A DNA stretch of 13,779 nt from Gammaproteobacteria bacterium. Lineage in GTDB: Bacteria > Aquificota > Aquificia > Aquificales > QOAS01. Shown piece after piece: positions 6,882 through 13,122 of this stretch (position 1 is the first letter of the stretch; every line of letters starts with the position of its first letter). Under the pieces are notes generated by a model. It saw only the letters and a list, made by a program, of their open reading frames with translations, ran no database searches and had not been told where the DNA came from. Position numbers and translations under genes: made by a program. Location: assembly GCA_003972855.1 (NCBI GenBank), contig QOAS01000174.1, positions 1-13,779 of the forward strand, read 5' to 3'.

Positions 6882-7445
6882 AAGTTTTTGCAGATTTAAA
6901 ACAACCCCGTTTAGAACTTCTATATCGTTATCCCAATCGGTGGTAATCCAATCCTTATCCCTTTCCGCAATGAGAACTTTTTTAACCCTCGTCGTAAACC
7001 AAATTACTTTTCCTACTCCCGCATTTAAAAGGTCTTGGGTTTTTTCATACATATATTCCTCAAAAGAGCCGTAGTTTTTTAAACTGGCTTTGGTATCTAT
7101 TTCAATAACAACCAAAGGAGGTTTTCGCGTATACTTCCCCGAAAGTTGCGGTAAATCGGTTTTCCTGTAAATTGCAATATCCAAACTTCTAAAACTTTTG
7201 GAACTGTATACGAAACCGAGTTCGCCTCCCAAAACTAAGTAATCTCTTCCGAGTTTTTCTCTCAAGTAGGAAGCTATTAGTATTAGTAAAAAAGCCTGTA
7301 TTTCGCTACTGCCCATTACAGCCTCCAAAGGTAATTCACCCTTTAGCACCTTCTCGTAGTTGCGATAATATATTGGCTTGCCGTTTACCCTTTCATAGGT
7401 TAAAGCCTTTAAAAGCTTTTTTCTATCTTCGGAAACTTTAACCAT
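6861..7445 (-). CDS. Uma2-family (DUF820) putative restriction-endonuclease-fold protein
   Basis: A 194-residue protein with the PD-(D/E)xK-like pattern of the Uma2 family. N-terminal SSEIQAFLLILIASYLREK (46-64) corresponds to the family's GGSxEHQ...L region; SLDIAIY holds Asp89; VVIEIDTKAS (112-121) holds Glu115; and YEKTQDLLNAGVGKVIWF (133-150) corresponds to the family's d-x3-K-x3-Y-x3-GV-E-Y-W segment, with Lys135. Members are widespread in thermophiles and cyanobacteria, usually as multiple copies, and their biological role is unsettled; nuclease activity is inferred from fold. The ATG at 7445 has GGGAG about eight bases upstream. It is divergent from the tRNA/ribF unit and ends inside nikO. 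Nothing suggests a functional tie to nickel transport. Confidence 0.8.
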   Translation of the reverse strand: MVKVSEDRKKLLKALTYERVNGKPIYYRNYEKVLKGELPLEAVMGSSEIQAFLLILIASYLREKLGRDYLVLGGELGFVYSSKSFRSLDIAIYRKTDLPQLSGKYTRKPPLVVIEIDTKASLKNYGSFEEYMYEKTQDLLNAGVGKVIWFTTRVKKVLIAERDKDWITTDWDNDIEVLNGVVLNLQKLLKEEGF

Positions 7446-7489
7446 TTTGAAACTCCCGTATCCGTATAGAAAATTATTACATCCTTACA

Positions 7490-7563
7490 GGGGGCGTAGC
7501 TCAGCAGGATAGAGCGCGGGGCTCCGGACCCCGAGGTCGCGGGTTCAAATCCCGCCGCCCCCA
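7490..7563 (+). tRNA. tRNA-Arg, anticodon CCG
   Basis: A complete cloverleaf can be folded by eye: acceptor GGGGGCG with CGCCCCC, D arm GCTC/GAGC, anticodon stem CGGGG/CCCCG enclosing loop CTCCGGA (anticodon CCG, reading CGG), T arm GCGGG-TTCAAAT-CCCGC, and discriminator A at 7563. The next bases are CTC, so the 3' CCA is not encoded and must be added by a nucleotidyltransferase. The ribF start codon follows only 20 bases later, so the tRNA and ribF probably share a primary transcript. Confidence 0.96.
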
Positions 7564-7583
7564 CTCCGCATAATTAAGAGCTA

Positions 7584-8462
7584 ATGGCTTTTGAAAAAAC
7601 CGCTGTTGCGGTAGGAAATTTTGACGGTATCCACCTCGGGCATATATATATGCTTAAAACCCTCAAAGAGGAAGCCTTTAAGAGGAATTTAACCCCTCTC
7701 GTCGTAACCTTTGACCCCCATCCCGCGGTGGTCTTAAAAAAGAGAAAAGATTTTTGCACCATATCCACCGCGGAGGAGAAACGGGAAATCATAGAAAAAA
7801 ACTTGGGGTTACATTGCGAAATACTTCCCTTTACGGAGAAGTTTTCCCAAACGCCCCCCGAGGAGTTTATAGAAAAAACCCTATTGGAGCGGTTTAAAGC
7901 CGAACTCATTTTGGTGGGTTACGATTGGCACTTTGGCAAAGGGGCAAGGGGGAATGCAAACACGGTTTACAAAATTTGCAAAAAACGGGGATGCGAAGTT
8001 ATCAAGCTCAAACCCTACACAGTTGGGGGAAAAATAGTCTCCTCCTCCCTCGTAAGGGGTCTTTTAAAGGAAGCCTTGCTAAAGCCCGCCGGTCTCTTTT
8101 TAGGACGCCCCTACTGGATTAGACGAAAGGTGGTAAAGGGTAAAGGTTTGGGTTCAAAATTGGGAGTTCCAACCCTTAACTTTGAAGGAGTTGAAAACCT
8201 GTGTCTCCCCAACGGTGTTTATGTCGTTTGTATAGACGGACACCCCGCGGTGGCAAACTTGGGTTACGCCCCCACCCTCAAAGGTCAAAAACGAACCTTA
8301 GAGGTTCACATTTTGAGGGATTTTTTTGATGTTTCCGATAGACCCAAAATAGTTTTCAAAAGATACCTTAGACCCGAAAGGGCGTTTAAAAGTGCGGAAG
8401 AACTCCTAAGGAGAATAAAGGAAGACATAAAACACGCAAAGGAAACCTTTTTGGAAGATTAG
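7584..8462 (+). CDS. ribF: Bifunctional riboflavin kinase / FMN adenylyltransferase
   Basis: Converts riboflavin to FMN and FMN to FAD in the cytosol. 292 residues in two domains. The N-terminal nucleotidyltransferase has GNFDGIHLGH (11-20), FDPHPA (43-48) and SSSLVRGLL (153-161, the family's ISSTxIR element). The C-terminal flavokinase has GKGLGSKLGVPTLN (186-199, usually ...G-P-T-A-N), ANLGYAPT (224-231) and LEVHIL with the catalytic-type Glu240. The only departure noticed is Leu for Ala in PTAN. ATG at 7584 is accepted because the family motif begins only ten residues in. No FMN riboswitch fits in the 20 bases separating it from the tRNA. Its stop overlaps that of fabH (8459-8462). Confidence 0.94.
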   Translation: MAFEKTAVAVGNFDGIHLGHIYMLKTLKEEAFKRNLTPLVVTFDPHPAVVLKKRKDFCTISTAEEKREIIEKNLGLHCEILPFTEKFSQTPPEEFIEKTLLERFKAELILVGYDWHFGKGARGNANTVYKICKKRGCEVIKLKPYTVGGKIVSSSLVRGLLKEALLKPAGLFLGRPYWIRRKVVKGKGLGSKLGVPTLNFEGVENLCLPNGVYVVCIDGHPAVANLGYAPTLKGQKRTLEVHILRDFFDVSDRPKIVFKRYLRPERAFKSAEELLRRIKEDIKHAKETFLED

Positions 8463-9394
8463 AACCTCAAAACGGTGGAACCCCAAGTGAGACCTCCACC
8501 CATTGCGGTTAAAAGGACAATGTCTCCCCTCTTGAGTTTTCCTTCCTTCAGAGCCTCGTAAAGGGCTATGGGTATAGACGCGGCGGAGGTATTACCGTAG
8601 CGGTTTACATTTACATAAACCTTTTCAAGGGGAATTGAAAGTTTTTCCGCAAGGGCTTTAATAATTCTAAAGTTCGCTTGGTGGGGGATAACCAAATCTA
8701 TGTCTTCCGCGGAAAGTCCGGCGGACTTTAAAGCATCAAGGGAGGCTTCCGCCATTCCGTTTACCGCCTCCTTAAAGACCTTTCTACCTTCCATTTTTAG
8801 ATATCCGCACGGTTCCCTGTAGAGGATATTCCACGCACTTCCTTTGGTATAGAGTCTGGAACTCAAAATGTCGCTTTCGCTATTCTCGTCGTATCTGACT
8901 ACCACCGCCCCCGCCCCATCTCCGAAAAGCACACAAGTGGAACGGTCTTTCCAGTCAATAATGGAAGAAAGCTTTTCCGCCCCAATAACTAAAACCGTCT
9001 TTTTCTTTCCGCTTTTGAGGTAGGCATCCGCTATGTCCAATCCGTAGAGAAACCCGCTACAGGCGGCGGAAATGTCAAAAGCCATAGCGGTGGTTGGCAA
9101 TCCCAACCTCTCTTGAACTAAACAGGCGGTTGCGGGAAATCCCAAATGGGGAGTAAGCGTTGCTAATATAACCGCTTCTATTTCCCCTTTGTCAATACCC
9201 GCGTTTTCAATAGCCCGCTCGCCCGCCTTTACCGCCATATCCACGACACTTTCGTCTTGGGCAATCCGTCTTTCCTTTATCCCCGTTCGGGTGGTAATCC
9301 ACTCGTCGGAAGTGTCCACCATTTTTTCAAGGTCAAAATTGGTCAAAACCTTTTCGGGAAGATATATTCCTATCCCCTCAATTCTTGTCCCCAT
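8459..9394 (-). CDS. fabH: 3-oxoacyl-[acyl-carrier-protein] synthase III
   Basis: Initiates type II fatty-acid synthesis by condensing acetyl-CoA with malonyl-ACP. 311 residues from the ATG at 9394. The catalytic triad is intact: Cys112 (ISAACSGF), His238 (VIPHQAN) and Asn268 (YGNTSAAS); Cys112 has the same number as in E. coli FabH, which supports this start over a TTG at 9409 that would add five residues. The N-terminus MGTRIEGIGIYLPEKVLTN is standard, as is the C-terminal GGGLTWGS. No Shine-Dalgarno is visible. It is expressed apart from fabI, divergent from the UvrB fragment and convergent with ribF, and no acpP or other fab gene is adjacent. Confidence 0.96.
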   Translation of the reverse strand: MGTRIEGIGIYLPEKVLTNFDLEKMVDTSDEWITTRTGIKERRIAQDESVVDMAVKAGERAIENAGIDKGEIEAVILATLTPHLGFPATACLVQERLGLPTTAMAFDISAACSGFLYGLDIADAYLKSGKKKTVLVIGAEKLSSIIDWKDRSTCVLFGDGAGAVVVRYDENSESDILSSRLYTKGSAWNILYREPCGYLKMEGRKVFKEAVNGMAEASLDALKSAGLSAEDIDLVIPHQANFRIIKALAEKLSIPLEKVYVNVNRYGNTSAASIPIALYEALKEGKLKRGDIVLLTAMGGGLTWGSTVLRF

Positions 9395-9423
9395 TTTTTT
9401 ACACCGCAAAAAGAATTGAAGTA

Positions 9424-9429
9424 ATTATA
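9424..9429 (-). promoter_or_regulatory. Candidate -10 element of fabH
   Basis: The minus strand carries a perfect TATAAT (plus 9424-9429) in the 43-base gap upstream of fabH, which would start RNA about 20-25 bases before the ATG at 9394. No convincing -35 is found at the expected distance; that position lies inside the first codons of the UvrB fragment gene. Confidence 0.35.
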
Positions 9430-9437
9430 TTTTCCGA

Positions 9438-10220
9438 ATGGAGGAAAAATGCCCATACATAGTGGAGCAGATAGTCCGCCCTACAGGAATTTGCGACCCC
9501 GAAGTGGAAGTTAGACCTACGGAAAATCAATTGGAAGATTTGATAAAGGAGATAAAAGCCCGCGCGAAGCGCGGGGAGAGGGCTTTGGTTTTAACCACTA
9601 CAAAGAGGTTGGCGGAAGAAGTGGCGGATTACCTTACCGAAAGGGGAATAAAAGCTAAATACCTTCACTCCGACCTAAATGCCATAGAGAGGGCAAAGGT
9701 AATAAAGGAACTTAGGGAAGGGGTAATAGATGCAATAGTAGGGGTAAACCTCTTGAGGGAGGGTTTAGACCTCCCCGAAGTCTCTTTGGTGGCTATTTTG
9801 GAGGCGGATAAGGAAGGCTTTTTGAGGAGTTACCGAAGCTTAATCCAGATAATAGGGAGAGCGGCGAGGAACATAAACGGCAAAGCCATACTTTACGCGG
9901 ACCGAATCACACCGTCAATGCAAAAGGCTATAGAGGAAACCAACCGTAGGAGAAAGATACAACTTGAATACAACAAAAGGCACGGTATAAAACCGAAACC
10001 TATAAAGAAGAAAGTAACCCAACTCCTTACGGTGGAGGGTTTTTCCTCCGAGCTACCTTCGGAGGAACTGAAAAAATTTCGCTCGGAAGGAGAGGTTTTA
10101 AAGGAGATATCCAAATTAGAAAAACAGATGTGGGAGGCGGCAAACCGTTGGGAATTTGAAAAGGCGGCGAAACTAAGGGACAGAATAAAGGAGTTAAAAA
10201 AGTTGGTAGGTCTCGTTTAG
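9438..10220 (+). CDS. Stand-alone C-terminal half of excinuclease ABC subunit B (UvrB)
   Basis: 260 residues that match only the C-terminal part of the ~660-residue UvrB. Homology starts at once (VEQIVRPTG, residues 9-17), at the border of the second RecA-like helicase domain. Present: helicase motif IV region (about 48-61), motif V (NLLREGLD at 104-111), motif VI (QIIGRAARN, 137-145), and the C-terminal UvrC-contacting UVR motif (about 224-257). Missing: Walker A, the DEAD-like motif, the damage-probing beta-hairpin and the UvrA-binding domain, so it cannot act as a full UvrB. The reading frame is intact and well conserved. The ATG at 9438 lacks an upstream Shine-Dalgarno; an in-frame TGA lies at 9417-9419, so the frame does not continue upstream. 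It could be one half of a split gene, a dedicated partner protein, or a recent remnant. Confidence 0.88.
   Translation: MEEKCPYIVEQIVRPTGICDPEVEVRPTENQLEDLIKEIKARAKRGERALVLTTTKRLAEEVADYLTERGIKAKYLHSDLNAIERAKVIKELREGVIDAIVGVNLLREGLDLPEVSLVAILEADKEGFLRSYRSLIQIIGRAARNINGKAILYADRITPSMQKAIEETNRRRKIQLEYNKRHGIKPKPIKKKVTQLLTVEGFSSELPSEELKKFRSEGEVLKEISKLEKQMWEAANRWEFEKAAKLRDRIKELKKLVGLV
9559..9575. repeat. GC-rich perfect hairpin inside the UvrB fragment gene
   Basis: CCCGCGC-GAA-GCGCGGG forms a 7-base GC-only stem with a GAA triloop. Its centre, GCGAAGC, is a known exceptionally stable DNA mini-hairpin. It encodes part of an ordinary helical stretch (KARAKRGE), so the structure may be incidental, but it is GC-rich compared with its surroundings. 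Confidence 0.6.
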
Positions 10221-10429
10221 GCTTCCAACTCCATTTTCTTGGGAACTTCTACAATAATGGTGTAGGCTACTAAAAAACCGTCAAAACCGTGTTCCTTTGT
10301 GTAGTTTACCTTTATGTCCCTTATGATGGCACCGTTTTCCTGAAAGGCGTCTAAAATCTCGTTGAGCTTTTCCGTAATTTCTACCGAATTTCCCTCAATC
10401 ACCACGAATTCCGCTTTTAACTTTCCCAT
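10217..10429 (-). CDS. Small protein of unknown function (70 residues)
   Basis: I do not recognise this gene. From the ATG at 10429 it encodes 70 residues with an alternating pattern: a beta-strand (KAEFVVIEGN), a helix (VEITEKLNEILDAFQENG), then two strands (AIIRDIKVNYTKEH and FLVAYTIIVEVPKK). The result is a compact beta-alpha-beta-beta fold, acidic and lacking Cys and His clusters or a signal peptide. The pattern loosely recalls small cytoplasmic proteins such as the Cse60 type, but I would not assign it. A GTG three bases upstream is an alternative start. It fills the strand-switch between the UvrB fragment (stop codons overlapping at 10217-10220) and the aspC-like gene (divergent, 46 bases). 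The regular fold-like pattern and snug fit support a real gene. Confidence 0.65.
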   Translation of the reverse strand: MGKLKAEFVVIEGNSVEITEKLNEILDAFQENGAIIRDIKVNYTKEHGFDGFLVAYTIIVEVPKKMELEA

Positions 10430-10475
10430 CACCTAATTTAAATTTAAGGTCTTAAAGTAAACTTTGATTGTTAAG

Positions 10476-11666
10476 ATGGAGCTTAAGCTCTCCGAAAGGG
10501 TTAAATCTTTAAAACCTTCCCCCACTTTGGCTATTAGTGCAAAGGCAAAGGAGCTAAGGGCAAAAGGTATTGACGTTATAGGTTTCGGGGCGGGAGAACC
10601 CGACTTTGATACCCCCGAGTTTATAAAAGAGGCGGCGATAAAAGCCCTTAGGGATGGAAAAACAAAGTATGCCCCCGCGGGGGGATTGCCCGAACTTAGA
10701 GAAGCCTTGGCGGAAAAGTTTAAAAAAGTAAACGGCATAGACTACAAGCCTTCGGAAGTGGTGGTTTCCGCTGGAGCTAAAAACATTCTCTTTTTGATAT
10801 TCCTAATGCTTCTCAACGAGGGGGATGAAGTTTTAATCCCTACCCCCTATTGGGTGAGTTACAAAGAACAGATAAAACTCTTTGGGGGTGTTCCCGTAGA
10901 GGTTCCCACCGAGGAGGGTAGAGGTTTTTCCCTAACTTTGGAGGATTTAACACCTTTTGTAAACGAACGCACCAAGGTTTTAATTCTCAACTTTCCCAAC
11001 AACCCCACGGGTGCGACGATAACCGAAGACGAACTTAAAAGGATTGCCCAGTTTTGCGTAGAAAGGGGAATATTTATAATCTCCGACGAGTGTTACGAAG
11101 CCTTTACCTACGACGGTGAAAAGCACATTTCCACCGCCTCCTTGGGTGAGGAGATTAAAAAGATAACCTTCACGGTGAATGCCTTTTCAAAAACTTACTC
11201 CATGACCGGTTGGAGGGTGGGATACGTCGGTTGTCCCAACGAAGAGTATGCAAAGGTTATAGCCAACCTAAACAGTCAGTCCATTTCCAACGTCACCACC
11301 TTTGCTCAATACGGAGCTTTGGAGGCTCTAAGGAACCCCGAAGCCAAAAAATTCGTTGAAAAGATGAGGCAAACCTTTGAAAGGAGAAGGAATTTAATAG
11401 TTTCCCTTCTGAGGGAAATTCCCGAAGTAAAGGTTAATAAACCCAAAGGTGCATTCTACGTATTCCCCAACTTCAGAAACTACGCTTCAAAATTTGAAAA
11501 CGATATCAAATTTACGGAGTATCTTTTGGAAGAGGCAAAAGTTGCCATTGTTCCCGGAAGCGCTTTCGGATACGAGGGCTTTGCAAGGCTCTCTTACTGC
11601 AACGGCGACGAGGAAATTACCGAAGGAATAAACAGAATAAAAAAGGCTTTGGAAAAACTCTCTTAG
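10476..11666 (+). CDS. aspC: Class I pyridoxal-phosphate aminotransferase, aspartate aminotransferase-like
   Basis: A 396-residue fold-type I PLP enzyme of the thermophile/Thermus aspartate aminotransferase group. Visible: GFGAGEPDFDTP near the N-terminus (substrate-binding arm), YAPAGGLPELREALA, PTPYWVSY with the ring-stacking aromatic, NFPNNPTGA (the Asn contacting PLP), ISDECYE (Asp pairing with the pyridine N), and SKTYSMTGWRVGY with the Schiff-base Lys239. It transfers the amino group of aspartate to 2-oxoglutarate in the usual family member; neighbours do not refine the substrate, and glutamine- or aromatic-accepting activity cannot be excluded. ATG at 10476 is chosen over TTG at 10464 because MELKLSERVKSLKPSPT is the normal start. 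No Shine-Dalgarno. It ends 12 bases from the convergent KamA-family gene. Confidence 0.92.
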   Translation: MELKLSERVKSLKPSPTLAISAKAKELRAKGIDVIGFGAGEPDFDTPEFIKEAAIKALRDGKTKYAPAGGLPELREALAEKFKKVNGIDYKPSEVVVSAGAKNILFLIFLMLLNEGDEVLIPTPYWVSYKEQIKLFGGVPVEVPTEEGRGFSLTLEDLTPFVNERTKVLILNFPNNPTGATITEDELKRIAQFCVERGIFIISDECYEAFTYDGEKHISTASLGEEIKKITFTVNAFSKTYSMTGWRVGYVGCPNEEYAKVIANLNSQSISNVTTFAQYGALEALRNPEAKKFVEKMRQTFERRRNLIVSLLREIPEVKVNKPKGAFYVFPNFRNYASKFENDIKFTEYLLEEAKVAIVPGSAFGYEGFARLSYCNGDEEITEGINRIKKALEKLS

Positions 11667-11678
11667 TCCTTTCTTTCC

Positions 11679-12812
11679 TTAAGAAACTTTTGCAAGGTTA
11701 TCTTTAAAGGAAAACTCCGCAACCTTTTCGGTGTAATCGTCAAACCAATAGGCTTCGGGATTGCGTTTAAAGACCATAAACTTACCCTCGTTTTCGGGGT
11801 CGGCGGCTCGGTGGTATTTAAAGTAAATGTTTTCTTCGTCCATACCCACTACTTCTATCTTTCCCGTAGCATGGGACATTACCAATTTTGCCCTTTCCGC
11901 CAGACCGGAAATACCTATTTTTGCGTTTTCAAAAATGGTTAAAGCCTCTTCAACGGGAACCGCAAAAGCCTTGTTACCCTTTACGGGTCTATTTATGAAC
12001 ACATAATAGGGAGGTATCCCTATAAAGGAAAGTCTTTCAAACAACTCCCTAAGCGTGTTGGGATTATCGTTTACACCCCTAAGGAGAGGCGTTTGATTGG
12101 TCAAAACCGCACCCGCTTTTAGAAGCATATCAACCGCCTTTAGGGTCTCATCGCTTATTTCCCTCGGATGGTTAAAGTCGTTCATTATGTAAATCCTTTT
12201 GTCGGGAAGGGAAAATTCCCTAATCATCTCTACAAGAGAGGGGTCTTGGGTGACCCTTTGGGGATAATAAGCCAAGGACTTGGTCCCTATGCGGATAATA
12301 TTAACGTGGGATATACTACGCAGTCTCTCTATAACTTTACGCAACTTTTCGGTGGGAAGCACCAAAGGGTCTCCACCGGTGAGCAATACATTATTAACCT
12401 CTTTGTGGTTTTCAATGTATTCAAAAGCCTGCTCAAGGTCTAAAAGTATCTCGTTACCGCTAATGTTTTTTTCCTTAATAAACAGCCTTTTGCGGAAACA
12501 AAATCTGCAAAAACCCAAACAGGTAGGAGCTATCAAGAATAGGGCTGTATCCCTATACTTGTGCTGAAGTCCGGGTGCAACGGTATATTTCTTTTCGTTG
12601 GAAGGGTCTAAGTAGCCCCACTCTTGAAGCTCCTCCTCAAAAGGCACCGCTATTTTCCTAAGGGGGTCATCGGAATTATCCCAGTCTATAAGTTTTGCGT
12701 AATGGGAAGTTAATTTCATAGGAAAGAATTCGCTAACTTTCCTTATTTTGGCTTTTTCCTCCTCACTAAGAGGTAATTTTTCTACATCTGTAATCCACTC
12801 TATCCTCGCCAT
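11679..12812 (-). CDS. KamA-family radical SAM protein, substrate unknown
   Basis: A 377-residue radical-SAM enzyme of the lysine 2,3-aminomutase/EpmB family. The [4Fe-4S] motif is CLGFCRFC (Cys98, 102, 105), the SAM-contacting GGDP lies at 146-149, and a PLP lysine is likely Lys318 in SHATGKIEV, matching the APGGGGKIPV region of true aminomutases. Arg107, two residues after the third cysteine, corresponds to the substrate-carboxylate arginine. The two aspartates that hold the lysine side chain in Clostridium aminomutase seem absent: YQCD is replaced by FINR (272-275), and no Asp precedes the PLP lysine. It therefore probably does not act on lysine. GGGAGGTG just upstream of the ATG at 12812 fixes the start. 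Usually annotated lysine 2,3-aminomutase, which I consider too specific. Confidence 0.85.
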   Translation of the reverse strand: MARIEWITDVEKLPLSEEEKAKIRKVSEFFPMKLTSHYAKLIDWDNSDDPLRKIAVPFEEELQEWGYLDPSNEKKYTVAPGLQHKYRDTALFLIAPTCLGFCRFCFRKRLFIKEKNISGNEILLDLEQAFEYIENHKEVNNVLLTGGDPLVLPTEKLRKVIERLRSISHVNIIRIGTKSLAYYPQRVTQDPSLVEMIREFSLPDKRIYIMNDFNHPREISDETLKAVDMLLKAGAVLTNQTPLLRGVNDNPNTLRELFERLSFIGIPPYYVFINRPVKGNKAFAVPVEEALTIFENAKIGISGLAERAKLVMSHATGKIEVVGMDEENIYFKYHRAADPENEGKFMVFKRNPEAYWFDDYTEKVAEFSFKDNLAKVS

Positions 12813-13122
12813 TGGACACCTCCCGAAAAATTTCTTGATAAGAAAACCCTAAAAAGGGTTGATTATTTTCTGTTTAATTTAACAATATTTTGCACACTAT
12901 ACTATGAGCTACCTTGCAAGGGAATAAACTAACAAAATAAAAAAACATCCTTTGGTAGGAACTTGAATAAAGTTTCACTTTTATTTTTCTTTAAAACCGA
13001 AAATTTTTACAAGTTTTGCGGGTTTGGATTAAGTATTTGGTTAGCTTATTAAGACAAAATAAAAACTTCTATATACAAAAATTACTTGTTTAAAGCTAAA
13101 GGTTTTATAAAAATAAAAATTG
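12813..13122. other. AT-rich 310-base stretch without a gene
   Basis: No convincing reading frame or RNA gene is visible. GC is very low (about 23% in the line starting 13021). It holds the KamA-family Shine-Dalgarno and leader at its left end, a weak -10-like TATAGT on the minus strand (plus 12896-12901), a perfect 10-base palindrome CCTTGCAAGG (12912-12921), an imperfect inverted repeat GGAACTT-GAATA-AAGTTTC (12958-12976, one G-T pair) followed by a T-rich tract, and a small hairpin at 12845-12860 (separate entry). No direct-repeat array is present. The stretch marks the composition change between the compact core DNA and the AT-rich gene on the right. Confidence 0.6.
12845..12860 (-). terminator. 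Weak terminator-like hairpin between the deaminase-like gene and the KamA-family gene
   Basis: Read on the minus strand, AACCCT-TTTT-AGGGTT folds into a 6-base stem with a 4-base loop and is followed by TTCTTAT. It lies about 33 bases upstream of the KamA-family ATG. It could end transcripts from the right-hand gene or act in the KamA leader. The stem has only three GC pairs, which is weak for a thermophile. Confidence 0.25.

Noticed and set aside
7564..7583. FMN riboswitch upstream of ribF
   Set aside because: Only 20 bases lie between the tRNA and the ribF start; an RFN element needs more than 100 and none of its conserved blocks is present.
7574..7909. Open frame of 111 codons on the minus strand within ribF
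   Set aside because: Opposite the conserved nucleotidyltransferase domain of ribF; Ser-rich composition typical of a reverse-strand shadow.
9395..9409. TTG start for FabH adding MRCKK
   Set aside because: The ATG at 9394 gives catalytic Cys112 as in E. coli and the usual N-terminus; no ribosome binding site supports the TTG.
9395..9437. Insertion sequence or recombination scar explaining the truncated UvrB
   Set aside because: No terminal inverted repeats, target duplication or transposase remnant is visible in the 43-base gap or inside fabH; the join is clean.
12958..12990. Terminator on the plus strand (GGAACTT-GAATA-AAGTTTC followed by T-rich sequence)
   Set aside because: No plus-strand gene precedes it; the stem is AT-rich with a G-T pair and the T tract is not immediate.
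12813..13122. CRISPR array or leader in the AT-rich intergenic stretch
   Set aside because: No direct repeat of CRISPR length occurs even twice; the GGAACTT/AAGTTTC inverted repeat is single and imperfect.
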